Below are positions 8,591 to 17,783 of a stretch of DNA of 64,000 nucleotides, piece after piece. Source of the stretch: Sulfurospirillum cavolei (GTDB taxonomy: Bacteria; Campylobacterota; Campylobacteria; Campylobacterales; Sulfurospirillaceae); contig NZ_AP014724.1 of the NCBI RefSeq assembly GCF_001548055.1, positions 2,604,001 to 2,668,000 on the forward strand, given 5' to 3'. Made by a program: the position numbers and the translations under genes. The notes under the pieces are model-generated. The model saw only the letters and a list, made by a program, of their open reading frames with translations, ran no database searches and had not been told where the DNA came from. The stretch's first letter is position 1; each line of letters starts with the position of its first letter.

Positions 8591-9245
8591 AACGATACCC
8601 GATTCCTCTGATATTGGAAATGCTCTCTTTACCGAAGATTTTTTTGAGATTGTTGACGTAAACGCGAATCGACCCCTCGTTCATCTCTTCGCTACTGCTC
8701 CACAATCGCTCATGAATCATCTCTTTGGTGACTACGTAGCCTCTTTCTTTTACTAACAGATACAACAACTCAAAGTCTTTGAGATGCACATCCAACTCTT
8801 CGTCGTCGAAAAAAAGACGCTTACGCGCTAAATTGAGCTTATAGTGTTCATCGATAACGAGCCAATCGTCTACAATCCCTTTTGCACGTGTTAAGATGGC
8901 GCGAATGCGTAACAAAAGTTCACCCAAATCAAAAGGCTTTTTAATATAATCGTCGCCTCCCAAAGTAAACCCCTGCGTTAAGCTCTCTTGATCGTTTAAA
9001 GAAGTGACGAAAATCGCGGGCGTTCTGTCTCCCGAAGCTCTCAGCTCTCGTAAAAAATCAAATCCGTTCATTTCGGGAACCTTCACGTCCAAAAGATACA
9101 GATCAAACTTCTCTTCGTAACAACGTTTCAGAGCTTCTTTACCGTTTTGAACCAACACACAGGTGTAATCGTTTTCGCTCAAAAAATCTTCTAGCGTATT
9201 GAGCAAAAGCGCATTATCCTCTAAGATTAAAAGTTTATACGACAT
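8580..9245 (-). CDS. OmpR-family response regulator
   Basis: 221 residues: receiver domain (MSYKLLILEDNALLL, phospho-acceptor Asp53 in LLDVKVPEMNG, conserved Lys in YIKKPF) and a C-terminal winged helix (VTKEMIHERLW ... VYVNNLKKIFG). The frame is open 45 bases further upstream inside pyrC, but the Met at 9245 begins exactly at the receiver domain and is preferred. Its start overlaps the 3' end of pyrC by 11 bases and its end overlaps the kinase start by 11 bases. It is phosphorylated by that kinase, on the arrangement seen; target genes are unknown. Confidence 0.92.
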   Translation of the reverse strand: MSYKLLILEDNALLLNTLEDFLSENDYTCVLVQNGKEALKRCYEEKFDLYLLDVKVPEMNGFDFLRELRASGDRTPAIFVTSLNDQESLTQGFTLGGDDYIKKPFDLGELLLRIRAILTRAKGIVDDWLVIDEHYKLNLARKRLFFDDEELDVHLKDFELLYLLVKERGYVVTKEMIHERLWSSSEEMNEGSIRVYVNNLKKIFGKESISNIRGIGYRFEK

Positions 9246-10242
9246 GTTGAATACTCCATGCCAATGTTTCGTTTGCAAACATCGGAACAACGTTACTGTA
9301 ACCGTGTGTTACCTTCATAGGAGTTTTTTCTAAAACAACCTCTTTATGAAGGGCTTTATAGCCGTAAATGGTTTGTGCATTGTTACTTACAAACGCTTGT
9401 AACGAAGCTAATGCGTTATGTTTGTCAAAGAGTTCCGTGAGCACTTGCAAAGCGATGGGTGCGGTAAAAACACCTGCCGCACATCCGCAACACTCTTTCT
9501 TGTGAATCGGATGCGGTGCCGAATCGCTTCCGAACATCACTTTAGGATGCGCCGCGAGACTGACATGTAAAAGGGCTTCTCGATCTTCGTAACGTTTGGC
9601 GATCGGCTTGCAAAAAAGATGCGGTTGAAGCATTCCTCCGGCAACGTCGTCCAGCGTAATCAACAAATGATGCAACGTTACCGTGGCATACAAATTTTCA
9701 TAGCGATCAAGAAGGGCTACGCTCTCTTGGGTAGTGATATGTTCCATAACGATCTTGAGCTTTGGAAACGCTTCGGCAAGACTTTCGTAAATCGAAGCAA
9801 ACTCTTTTTCTCGATCCATCACAAAACCGTTCGTTTCTCCGTGAACGCATAAGACGAGTCCCAAGTCGCTCATTGCTTCTAAAACGGGACGCAGTAGCTC
9901 GATGTCCATACTCGCCACGCCGCCTTCGGAATTGGTCGTAATGCCGGATGGATAAAGTTTTAAAGCCTTCACATGTAAAGCGGCTTTTTCTAAAAACTCC
10001 CGCGTATAATCGCTACGAAAAAAAAGCGTCATTAAAGGCTCAAAATGATTTTGTCCGATTGCGCGTACGATACGTTCTTTGTAAGCAAGAACCGCTTCAA
10101 TCGTCGTAATTGGAGGAACAAGATTTGGCATGACGATTGCTCCGGCAAAACCGTAAGCACTTAAGGGTGCTACAAGATTAAGCATTTCTTCGTCGCGTAA
10201 ATGCAGATGCATATCCAAAGGAGAAATCAGCGTATGGGTCAT
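9235..10242 (-). CDS. pyrC: Dihydroorotase PyrC
   Basis: 335 residues, type II dihydroorotase, interconverting N-carbamoyl-aspartate and dihydroorotate in pyrimidine synthesis. Metal ligands are visible as HLHLR at 12-16, the carboxylated lysine K95 in ALKLYPSG, HGETN, the EHITT histidine and the SDSAPH aspartate. Cytoplasmic. It is the first gene of a four-gene run with a two-component pair and a PilZ protein, an odd company for a housekeeping enzyme. Two one-mismatch copies of the TTACATGTAA palindrome (9561, 9969) fall in the gene and both encode Leu-His-Val. Confidence 0.93.
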   Translation of the reverse strand: MTHTLISPLDMHLHLRDEEMLNLVAPLSAYGFAGAIVMPNLVPPITTIEAVLAYKERIVRAIGQNHFEPLMTLFFRSDYTREFLEKAALHVKALKLYPSGITTNSEGGVASMDIELLRPVLEAMSDLGLVLCVHGETNGFVMDREKEFASIYESLAEAFPKLKIVMEHITTQESVALLDRYENLYATVTLHHLLITLDDVAGGMLQPHLFCKPIAKRYEDREALLHVSLAAHPKVMFGSDSAPHPIHKKECCGCAAGVFTAPIALQVLTELFDKHNALASLQAFVSNNAQTIYGYKALHKEVVLEKTPMKVTHGYSNVVPMFANETLAWSIQHVV

Positions 10243-10323
10243 CGAAAAGTCCCTTTTTTGTTTTAATTATAGCAAAGCAAGCCCAAAATGTTATACTTTC
10301 AGCAAAAATGTTAAGGTATCGTC

Positions 10324-11343
10324 ATGGAATATCGCTACATCGGTAAGACAGGTTTACGAGTAACCCCTATTTGTATGGGAACGATGAGTTTTGGAAGTTG
10401 GAGTGACAAGGCAGAATCCTTTAAAATCCTCGATACTGCGTATGAGCGGGGTATCAACTTTTTTGATACCGCTGAACTCTACCCTGTACCTCCACGCAGT
10501 GATTACGCGGGCGAGACCGAGCGTATTATCTCCGAGTGGCTTGCTACCAAACCGCGTGAGAGCATCATCTTAGCGACGAAAATAGCGGGTGCGGCAAACG
10601 GTTGGTTTGTACCGCCCATTCGTCACGGCTACACGGCGATCGATCGCTTTCACATACAGAGAGCCGTTGAGGGAAGTTTGAAACGCCTTAAAACCGACTA
10701 CATCGACCTTTATCAAGTTCATTGGCCTGATGAAATCGTGCCCAAAGAAGAGTCGATGCGTGCACTAGATGAACTGGTCAAAAGTGGAAAAGTACGTTAC
10801 CTTGGAACATCCAATGATACGACGTATGGACTCACCAAATCCAACACCATCGCACAGTATGAAAAGCTTTCCCGTTTTGAGTCTATTCAAAACAATTTTT
10901 CACTGTTAAACCCTCGTTTTCTAGACGAACTTGCCAATGCGTGTCGTAAGGAGAAAATCTCTCTTTTACCCTATTCTCCCATCGGTGGCGGCGTTTTAAG
11001 CGGTAAATACAACCAAGCGTTTATCGACCCCAAAACACGTTTTGGTGAATACCTCAATGCAGGCGAAGCGCGACAAAGAGCGATGTATAGCCGATTTGTC
11101 AATGAAAAATCCCTCGCGGCGACGGCAAAATACATCGAAATCGCTCAAAAATACGGCATGAGCCCTGTAACACTTGCGGTTGCTTGGAGTATGCATTTTG
11201 ATTTTGTCGCGTCTACCATTATCGGCGCGCGTTATGCGAGTCAACTTGAAGAGAGTTTCAAAGCCTTTGATCTCAAACTCAGCCCTGAGATTTTAAAGGA
11301 ATGCGAGAAAGTTCAAAAAGAGATTTTATACCCTTTGGGGTAA
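10324..11343 (+). CDS. Aldo/keto reductase
   Basis: 339 residues with the AKR TIM-barrel signature: MEYRYIGKTGLRVTPICMGT, then FFDTAELY with the catalytic Asp and Tyr, the catalytic Lys in ILATKIAG, and IDLYQVHWPD with the catalytic His. NADPH-dependent reduction of a carbonyl in the cytoplasm is the family activity; the substrate is unknown. The gene is divergent from pyrC and appears monocistronic. Its 3' end is marked by two exact TTACATGTAA palindromes (11355, 11375). Its regular, GC-richer wording differs somewhat from its neighbours, and transfer is possible but not shown. Confidence 0.88.
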   Translation: MEYRYIGKTGLRVTPICMGTMSFGSWSDKAESFKILDTAYERGINFFDTAELYPVPPRSDYAGETERIISEWLATKPRESIILATKIAGAANGWFVPPIRHGYTAIDRFHIQRAVEGSLKRLKTDYIDLYQVHWPDEIVPKEESMRALDELVKSGKVRYLGTSNDTTYGLTKSNTIAQYEKLSRFESIQNNFSLLNPRFLDELANACRKEKISLLPYSPIGGGVLSGKYNQAFIDPKTRFGEYLNAGEARQRAMYSRFVNEKSLAATAKYIEIAQKYGMSPVTLAVAWSMHFDFVASTIIGARYASQLEESFKAFDLKLSPEILKECEKVQKEILYPLG

Positions 11344-11354
11344 GGAAAGGAGAC

Positions 11355-11384
11355 TTACATGTAAGAAAAAATCCTTACATGTAA
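11355..11384. repeat. Two tandem TTACATGTAA palindromes after the aldo/keto reductase gene
   Basis: Exact copies at 11355-11364 and 11375-11384, each extended to the 12-base palindrome CTTACATGTAAG and separated by eight bases. The unit lies between the aldo/keto reductase stop and the convergent amt stop. Either copy could pair with itself or with the other, so a bidirectional terminator or processing role is possible, although no U-tract is present. Confidence 0.8.
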
Positions 11385-11392
11385 GCGTGTGT

Positions 11393-12577
11393 TTAAGCTT
11401 TGGATTTTACAAATTCGGGATAGGCTTCTAAACCGCACTCTTCAACGTCGAGCCCGACGTATTCGTGTTCTTCGTCGCTTCGTAGTCCCACGACTTTTTG
11501 AATGCCTCTGAAAATAACGTAGGAGAGAGGGAAAACGAACACGCCCGTCAAAACGATGCCTTTCAGTTGCGTCGTCAATGAAAAATCGGCAAAAATCGCC
11601 ACGGCAATCGTACCCCAAATTCCGTTGACCAAATGTACCGACAACGCACCTACCGGATCGTCGATTTGAAGTTTATCGAAAAGCGGTACGGCAAACACGA
11701 CCAATGCTCCGCCGATAGCACCGATGAAGATCGGCTCCCAAAGACCTACGACGTCCGCTCCGGCGGTAATGGCAACCAAGCCGCCTAACGCGCCGTTTAA
11801 AATCATCGTAATATCCAGTTTTTTATATTGAATATAAACAATGCATGCCGCGACGATCGCTCCGGCAAGTCCTGCGGTATTGGTATTGACGATAATCAAT
11901 CCTACCAAATCGGCCGCTTCTTTATCGGTTGCGATATGAAACGCACTTCCGCCGTTAAAGCCGAACCATCCGATCCAAAGTAACATCGCACCGAGCGTCA
12001 CGAGTGGGATATTCGATGCCGGAATCGCACGAACTTGCCCTTCCTTGCCGTAACGACCTCTTCGTGCGCCCAAAACCAAAATACCCGCTAAAAGTGCCCA
12101 GCCGCCTACGGAATGGATGACCGTACAACCGGCAAGATCGTGAACGTCGCTTAAAAAGCCTCCACCCCAAATTGCACGCCCGACGACCGGATAGAGAAAT
12201 CCGCTCATACAGACCGCAAAAATCATAAACGGAATGATACGAATACGCTCGCTTACGCCGCCGCTCATAATTGAAACGCTCTTGCTCACAAATGCCATCT
12301 GAAAGAAAAAATAGGCATATGCACTATACCCCTGCGTCGAAACGCCCGAGAGGAAAAATCCGTCTCCGCCGAACATAACGTTGTAGCCCCATAGCAAAAA
12401 GACAAACGACGTAATGGCGTACAAAAGTACGTTTCCCGTCAAGACCGCCGAAACGTTTTTACCGCGAACAAGCCCCGCTTCCAGCATAGCAAATCCGGGA
12501 ACCATCAAAATAATTAAAACCGCCGTGAAAAGTAAAAAGAGAGTATCGATAATATACTGAAGATGCGAGAGTTCCAT
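11393..12577 (-). CDS. amtB: Ammonium transporter Amt
   Basis: 394 residues, about eleven membrane helices. The twin-histidine pore residues are in TVIHSVGGWALLAG and SVHLVNGIWGT, and the family motif MLWIGWFGFNGGSAF is intact. It conducts ammonium across the inner membrane. The PII gene glnK lies 90 bases upstream on the same strand, the standard glnK-amtB pair in which PII plugs the channel when nitrogen is plentiful. The C-terminal tail ends EEHEYVGLDVEECGLEAYPEF, which has the form of the cytoplasmic PII-contacting tail. A perfect hairpin (12633-12657) lies between the two genes. Confidence 0.95.
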   Translation of the reverse strand: MELSHLQYIIDTLFLLFTAVLIILMVPGFAMLEAGLVRGKNVSAVLTGNVLLYAITSFVFLLWGYNVMFGGDGFFLSGVSTQGYSAYAYFFFQMAFVSKSVSIMSGGVSERIRIIPFMIFAVCMSGFLYPVVGRAIWGGGFLSDVHDLAGCTVIHSVGGWALLAGILVLGARRGRYGKEGQVRAIPASNIPLVTLGAMLLWIGWFGFNGGSAFHIATDKEAADLVGLIIVNTNTAGLAGAIVAACIVYIQYKKLDITMILNGALGGLVAITAGADVVGLWEPIFIGAIGGALVVFAVPLFDKLQIDDPVGALSVHLVNGIWGTIAVAIFADFSLTTQLKGIVLTGVFVFPLSYVIFRGIQKVVGLRSDEEHEYVGLDVEECGLEAYPEFVKSKA

Positions 12578-12632
12578 TACACGTGCCCTTAAATAAAATG
12601 TAATGGAGGATTGTACAAAAATGCAGGAAGTT

Positions 12633-12657
12633 CGAGTGATTAAATTTTAATCACTCG
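12633..12657. promoter_or_regulatory. Perfect hairpin between glnK and amt
   Basis: CGAGTGATTAA pairs with TTAATCACTCG around a three-base loop, directly after the glnK stop and 55 bases before amt. On the minus strand no uninterrupted T-run follows at once, so it may be a partial terminator or an RNA-processing or stabilising stem that sets the glnK:amt ratio. This is inferred from position. Confidence 0.55.
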
Positions 12658-12667
12658 GTACTCGTTT

Positions 12668-13027
<360 letters not shown>

Positions 13028-13053
13028 TCAAAATTGAGCTATTGTATCTTAAA

Positions 13054-13581
13054 TTATTTTAAATACGCTTTGAGAATTTTTTGTGACTCAAGCGGTCTGT
13101 CTTGTCGATCCGTCGCAACGTTTTCCAGTTTTTTGAGTGTTTCTATTCCCTCGACGACCTCTCCAAAAATCGTATGCCTTCCGTTAAGGTGAGGCGTTGG
13201 TACGGTCGTAATGAAAAATTGACTTCCGTTCGTATTGCGTCCGGCGTTTGCCATCGCCAAAATACCTGCTTTGTCAAAAACAACGTTCGGTTTAAACTCA
13301 TCCTCAAACGCATGTCCGTAAATCGATTGACCGCCTCTGCCCGTTCCGGTCGGATCTCCACCTTGAACCATGAAATTTTTGATAATACGATGAAAGATGA
13401 TGCCGTCGTAGTAGCCTTTTTTGACCAAACCTTCGAAATTTTCACACGCTTTTGGCGCAATCTCGGGTTTTAACGCAAAAACGATTTTGCCTTGCGTCGT
13501 TTCAAAAACAACTTCATGCGCCGCCGATGCCAAAGTCAAAAAACCCAATAACGCCGAAATCACAAATGCTCTTACCATCAT
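13054..13581 (-). CDS. Periplasmic cyclophilin-type peptidyl-prolyl cis-trans isomerase
   Basis: 175 residues: signal peptide (MMVRAFVISALLGFLTLASA, cleavage near AAHE) and a complete cyclophilin domain with the catalytic Arg in FHRIIKNFMVQGGDP, GRGGQSIYG, FFITTVPTPHLNGRHTIFG. It speeds proline isomerisation during folding of exported proteins. Its ATG overlaps the stop of the upstream regulator gene (ATGA), so it is the last gene of the run binding protein - kinase - regulator - isomerase. Whether it serves the sensor system or simply shares its transcript cannot be told. Confidence 0.92.
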   Translation of the reverse strand: MMVRAFVISALLGFLTLASAAHEVVFETTQGKIVFALKPEIAPKACENFEGLVKKGYYDGIIFHRIIKNFMVQGGDPTGTGRGGQSIYGHAFEDEFKPNVVFDKAGILAMANAGRNTNGSQFFITTVPTPHLNGRHTIFGEVVEGIETLKKLENVATDRQDRPLESQKILKAYLK

Positions 13582-14240
13582 AAAGATTCTCCGATCAGTT
13601 TCGTATTGCGAAAACGATACATTTTATTTTTTACTTTTTCCAAAATACCGACTTTGATTAACTGTTGAAACATATGAACCACCGTCGGCTTACTCACACC
13701 GATATTATCGATAATGTCTTGATACGAACCGTTAAAAATCTTATTTTCGTCCAAATGGTTAATGATGTACCGTAAGATTTCAATTTTTTTACCTCCGATC
13801 AACGCCGCAAGCCCTTCAATAATAAACAAACATCCTTGCAGCTCTTTATTGTGAAGTTTCGGTAACATCGTGGTGTAAATATTGCTAATTAAATCTTTCA
13901 CGTTAATCGGCTTCATAATAAAGCCGTCTACTTTAAGCGCAATCGCTTCTATCAAATACTCCGTCTCCGTAAACGCCGTCGTGATAATCGCCGGAATCTC
14001 GCGTTGATGCTCGTTTTTGAGCTTTTTCAGCATCTCGATACCGTTCATCTCCGGCATTAAAATATCGGTCACGATAATGTCGATCTCTTTTTCAAGGGCA
14101 ATTTTTAACCCTTCCGCTCCGTTGTTTGCCAAATAGACTTCTTTGACGAAATCTTTTAAAATCATTTGCGTTTGCGTCTGTACCGATTTTTCGTCTTCGA
14201 CGTACAAAACAACGCAATCTTTTAACCCGTTAAAATCCAT
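13578..14240 (-). CDS. Response regulator with a RepL/winged-helix-like output domain
   Basis: 220 residues. Receiver domain with acidic pair in YVEDEK, phospho-acceptor Asp59 in IVTDILMPEMNG and Lys in FIMKPIN. The C-terminal part (about 140-205) reads GGKKIEILRYIINHLDENKI ... SYQDIIDNIGVSKPTVVHMF, a winged helix-turn-helix resembling plasmid RepL proteins rather than the OmpR, NarL or NtrC types. It directly follows the kinase gene (stop and start abut at 14240/14241). Presumably a DNA-binding regulator; the target is unknown. Confidence 0.85.
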   Translation of the reverse strand: MDFNGLKDCVVLYVEDEKSVQTQTQMILKDFVKEVYLANNGAEGLKIALEKEIDIIVTDILMPEMNGIEMLKKLKNEHQREIPAIITTAFTETEYLIEAIALKVDGFIMKPINVKDLISNIYTTMLPKLHNKELQGCLFIIEGLAALIGGKKIEILRYIINHLDENKIFNGSYQDIIDNIGVSKPTVVHMFQQLIKVGILEKVKNKMYRFRNTKLIGESL

Positions 14241-15863
14241 TTATGACTCCTCTTGTTTATCTAAAGGGATGACGATCGTAATCATCGCACACTGCTCGTA
14301 ATGTTGTGCATTTTGAAACGTATAAGCGATGTTCGCTCCGTTGATGGTCCCTTGCATCTGTTTTTCGATAATTTGTTTTGACATGTAAAGCCCGATTCCC
14401 GTTCCCGAAGATTTGTGCTTGGTCGTAAAATACGGTTCAAACATCCGGTCTAAAACCTCATCGCAAATGCCGCCGCCGTTGTCGATAACACCGATAAGCG
14501 CATTATCGCCCTCTTTCGTGATAGAAACTTCGATCAGTTTCGTAGCAATGCCTCGCTCTTCCAAGGCATCTTTGGCATTGGAGAGCAAATTCATCATGAC
14601 TTGCGAAAATTCATTAGGATAGCCCCTCACTTCAACACTTGCACTATCGTATAACAAAATTTCGATCCCCGCTTTTTCGTAATACTCTTTCACGAGATTG
14701 ATGCTGTATTGAACGATCGATTTGACGCTAAAACGCTCTTCACTGTGATTGGGCTTGAAAAAATTACGAAAATCGTCAATCGTGTGCGACATCAGCGAAG
14801 CCAATTCGATACCTTCTTTGACTTGTTTATCGATAAACGCGTCGCTTAGTTCCAATCCCGCCATTCGTTTCATCTGAAAACTCTGAACCACCAAAACGAT
14901 CGCGTTGAGAGGTTGCCGCCATTGATGGGCGATATTACCGATCATTTCACCCATAGAAGCCAGTCTTGATTGGCGAAACATGATTTGGTCTTTTTTACGA
15001 CTTTGTTCAACTTCGTACTGGACTTTGAGTTCCAAATCGCGGTTCAGTTGTTGCAGTTCTTGCGTCTTTTCGTCTACCATCTTGGCAAGTTTCGTATGCA
15101 ATAAACGAATATTTTGAAGCAACACGATGGCGAGCAAGGCGGCAAAAGCGATCGTACCGATCGTTGCAACCACGATCCATTCAAAAGTATTATCGTAGAC
15201 TTTTTCGGTTCGAGCGTAACCTTCTTTGGCATTATCAAGATTCATATTGATCAATCCCGTCAAGTCGATATTGATCGAATAGACGCTTGGATACAGTTCG
15301 TTTTGCAAGGTTTCAATCGCTTTAAACGTCTGCTTCGTCTCAAAATAACTGAACATTTTTAATAAAATACCGTCAATCGTGTGGATTTTTTGTTCGATTT
15401 TAGATGTGAGAACGTCGTCTTCTTTTGTCGGAAAATGGTTCGGATGGTTTTCTTTAAAAATGCCCCACGAACGCGCCAATTTAATCAACCAATCGCTCTC
15501 GTCGATACCCAAACTACTTTTATATTCTTGCAGTTCGATCTGAATCAACTCTTGCGCTAAAGCGATGACGACCTTTCCCTCATGTGCGGAAATATTGCCC
15601 TTTTCGATGTCGCGAATCGTATCTAAGATATTGACCGTGTAAATGTCTTTCAAGTTTTCCAATCGAATCGTCGGAAGCATTCGCTTCGTATACAAAATAT
15701 CGAAATTATTTTTAATACGGTTGATGCTCATATGAGCAAAACTCCCGATAAAAAACATCCCTACGACCATAATCAAAAAAAGAAGCGTTGTTTTTTTAGC
15801 AATCGTCATCTCGTCGATGCTACTCATAAAATCATGAAAAGGCGTGCGGGTATCGTTACTCAT
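14241..15863 (-). CDS. Sensor histidine kinase with large periplasmic domain
   Basis: 540 residues: membrane helices at about 22-46 and 228-250 flank a 180-residue, helix-rich periplasmic sensor (four-helix-bundle-like); a coiled coil follows (260-300), then the H-box IGNIAHQWRQPLNAI with His313, typical of Campylobacterota kinases, and the ATPase core with MMNLLSNAKDALEE and GTGIGLYMSKQIIE. It overlaps the upstream binding-protein gene by eight bases and abuts its regulator. The order suggests that the binding protein presents a ligand to this kinase in the periplasm. Confidence 0.92.
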   Translation of the reverse strand: MSNDTRTPFHDFMSSIDEMTIAKKTTLLFLIMVVGMFFIGSFAHMSINRIKNNFDILYTKRMLPTIRLENLKDIYTVNILDTIRDIEKGNISAHEGKVVIALAQELIQIELQEYKSSLGIDESDWLIKLARSWGIFKENHPNHFPTKEDDVLTSKIEQKIHTIDGILLKMFSYFETKQTFKAIETLQNELYPSVYSINIDLTGLINMNLDNAKEGYARTEKVYDNTFEWIVVATIGTIAFAALLAIVLLQNIRLLHTKLAKMVDEKTQELQQLNRDLELKVQYEVEQSRKKDQIMFRQSRLASMGEMIGNIAHQWRQPLNAIVLVVQSFQMKRMAGLELSDAFIDKQVKEGIELASLMSHTIDDFRNFFKPNHSEERFSVKSIVQYSINLVKEYYEKAGIEILLYDSASVEVRGYPNEFSQVMMNLLSNAKDALEERGIATKLIEVSITKEGDNALIGVIDNGGGICDEVLDRMFEPYFTTKHKSSGTGIGLYMSKQIIEKQMQGTINGANIAYTFQNAQHYEQCAMITIVIPLDKQEES

Positions 15864-17016
15864 CGTCTTTTCCTACCGAATAAAAATCATCGTCGACGTA
15901 TTCGCTCAAATGCACGCGATGCAAGCACTTACAACGTTCGTCCCTGTTTTTAGAGATGCCGTCTTCATCCAGAGTTTTGGAAAACTCCCCCAAGGCCTGA
16001 ATAAATTGGTCTTTCGTAAATTCCGGCCCTAAGGTTTTAAACACTTCGGCAATCATACGTGCCGCAAAATACCCCTCAAGCGAGACATGGCTTAAACGCT
16101 CTTTAGGATAATATTGGCGCATCAACGTACGATAATTTTCAACTTCGTCGACATCGGATGTCCAAGGCGAAGGAACGACTTGCGCGAAGACGATGCCCTC
16201 TCCGTTACCTTCCAAAAGATCAATGAGCGGTTTTGGCTCCATAAACGACGAGAGTCCAAAACGTACCTCTTTTCTGATTTTGTGACTTTTGCGCGCACGC
16301 TTGATAAACTCGGCGGCGGCATTGGTCGATCCGATCATTAAAATAACTTCCGGATTGCACTGTTCTATTTCATAAAGCGCATTGCCTACCGAAAGCGTGT
16401 TACGCTTATAGCTACCCTCTCCTACCAAGACAAGATTGCGCTTGGCAAGTGCGGTTTTAACGCCTTTAAGTCCGGCTCTCCCGTAACTGTCGTTTTGGTA
16501 AAAAAGCGCAAATCGCTTGTATTTTTGCTCTTCGGCATAATACTTAACCAAACGTTCAATCTCATCCAAATCGCCGGCACGTGCGTTTAAGACGATCGGA
16601 TTGGGAGGATTGCGTAAAAACTCGGCTCCAGAATAAGCACCCACAAACGGAATGCGTTTTTCCACGGCGATGGGAAAAATCGCTTCGGCAACGGGCGTAC
16701 CGATAATGCCGAAAAGTGCAAAAATTTTCTCTTTTTCAATCAACTCGTTCACGTTTTCCACGGCAATTTTCGGCTCATAACGATCGTCTTTAGCAATAAT
16801 CTCTATTTTGCGACCGTACACGCCGCCTTTATCGTTCAAATTTTTAAGATAAATTTCCGCGCCGAGGAGAAATTGGTTGCCTACGCTATTAAGTCCACCG
16901 CTAAAAGGACCGCTCATGCCTAAACGTATGACATTACCTTCAAACGTAACATGTGAAAGATAGTAAGGTATCAATAAAAAAGAAGCGACGAGAAGCGCTC
17001 CGATGAGTCTACGCAT
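15856..17016 (-). CDS. Branched-chain-amino-acid-type periplasmic binding protein, probable sensor subunit
   Basis: 386 residues. N-terminal signal or anchor helix (MRRLIGALLVASFLLIPYYL), then a type I periplasmic-binding fold: IRLGMSGPFSGGLNSVGNQF, GGVYGRKIEIIAKDD and FALFGIIGTPVAEAI are LivK/UrtA-like. No permease or ATPase genes accompany it; instead a kinase, a regulator and a cyclophilin follow without gaps. It therefore probably acts as the ligand-sensing part of a three-component system rather than in transport. The ligand may be an amino acid, amide or short-chain organic acid; this is not readable. Confidence 0.85.
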   Translation of the reverse strand: MRRLIGALLVASFLLIPYYLSHVTFEGNVIRLGMSGPFSGGLNSVGNQFLLGAEIYLKNLNDKGGVYGRKIEIIAKDDRYEPKIAVENVNELIEKEKIFALFGIIGTPVAEAIFPIAVEKRIPFVGAYSGAEFLRNPPNPIVLNARAGDLDEIERLVKYYAEEQKYKRFALFYQNDSYGRAGLKGVKTALAKRNLVLVGEGSYKRNTLSVGNALYEIEQCNPEVILMIGSTNAAAEFIKRARKSHKIRKEVRFGLSSFMEPKPLIDLLEGNGEGIVFAQVVPSPWTSDVDEVENYRTLMRQYYPKERLSHVSLEGYFAARMIAEVFKTLGPEFTKDQFIQALGEFSKTLDEDGISKNRDERCKCLHRVHLSEYVDDDFYSVGKDDE

Positions 17017-17144
17017 CTGGTTTGATGTCCGTAAAAAATATTTTAACGGCTATAATAGCAATTATTTTTTATAGAAGTGCTTAATTTAGTAAAAAAATAT
17101 TTACTTAAAGCGTTTTTTTGCAAAAAACCGTAAAGAGTTAAAAA

Positions 17145-17783
17145 ATGAGATGTAAAATTTGCAATTTTGAAACCGTATTATGGAAAGATCCGCGATACAA
17201 GCACGCCTATTATACCTGCCCGCATTGCGAAGGTGTTTTTCTTGATGCGCAGTTTTATCCTTCGTCAGAAACGGAACAAAACGTTTACGCGAACCATCAC
17301 AATTCATTGGAAAACGAAGGCTACGTGCGTATGCTCGAAAACTTTATCGATTTTTTTTGGGATACCTTACATGTCAAAGAGAGTTTGCTGGATTTCGGTT
17401 CCGGCCCGACTCCCGTTTTAAGCGAACTTTTGCACAGACGAAACGTCCGCGTCGATTGCTACGACAAATGGTATCAGCCGAAAAAAATCTATACCGATCG
17501 AATCTACGACGGCATTACTTCAACCGAAGTTTTCGAGCACCTCGACGATCCGATTGCGATTTTAAACGAATTGAATATCCATTTACATCAAGGCGGAATC
17601 GTTGCTTTGATGACGCTGTTTCATCCAAAAACGCAAGCGGATTTTTTTCAATGGTGGTATCGTCGCGATCCGACGCATATTACGTTTTATACTCCAAAAA
17701 CAATTGGAATAATGGCAGAACAGTGCGGTTTTGAAATGATTAAAGATGATGGAAGACGGATAGCGGTTTTAAGAAAAAGGTAG
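17145..17783 (+). CDS. Class I SAM-dependent methyltransferase with N-terminal zinc ribbon
   Basis: 212 residues. Two CxxC pairs (C3/C6 and C25/C28) form a probable zinc ribbon. The SAM-binding motif I is LLDFGSGPTP at 81-90; the later SEVFEHLDDPIAIL (written TEVFEHLDDP here) is the usual post-motif-II acid block of this family. Substrate unknown; similar proteins methylate small molecules or cell-surface sugars, and a protein target cannot be excluded. The gene is divergent from the sensor operon; a hairpin covers its stop codon. A near-palindrome copy at 17367 encodes Leu-His-Val. Confidence 0.8.
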   Translation: MRCKICNFETVLWKDPRYKHAYYTCPHCEGVFLDAQFYPSSETEQNVYANHHNSLENEGYVRMLENFIDFFWDTLHVKESLLDFGSGPTPVLSELLHRRNVRVDCYDKWYQPKKIYTDRIYDGITSTEVFEHLDDPIAILNELNIHLHQGGIVALMTLFHPKTQADFFQWWYRRDPTHITFYTPKTIGIMAEQCGFEMIKDDGRRIAVLRKR

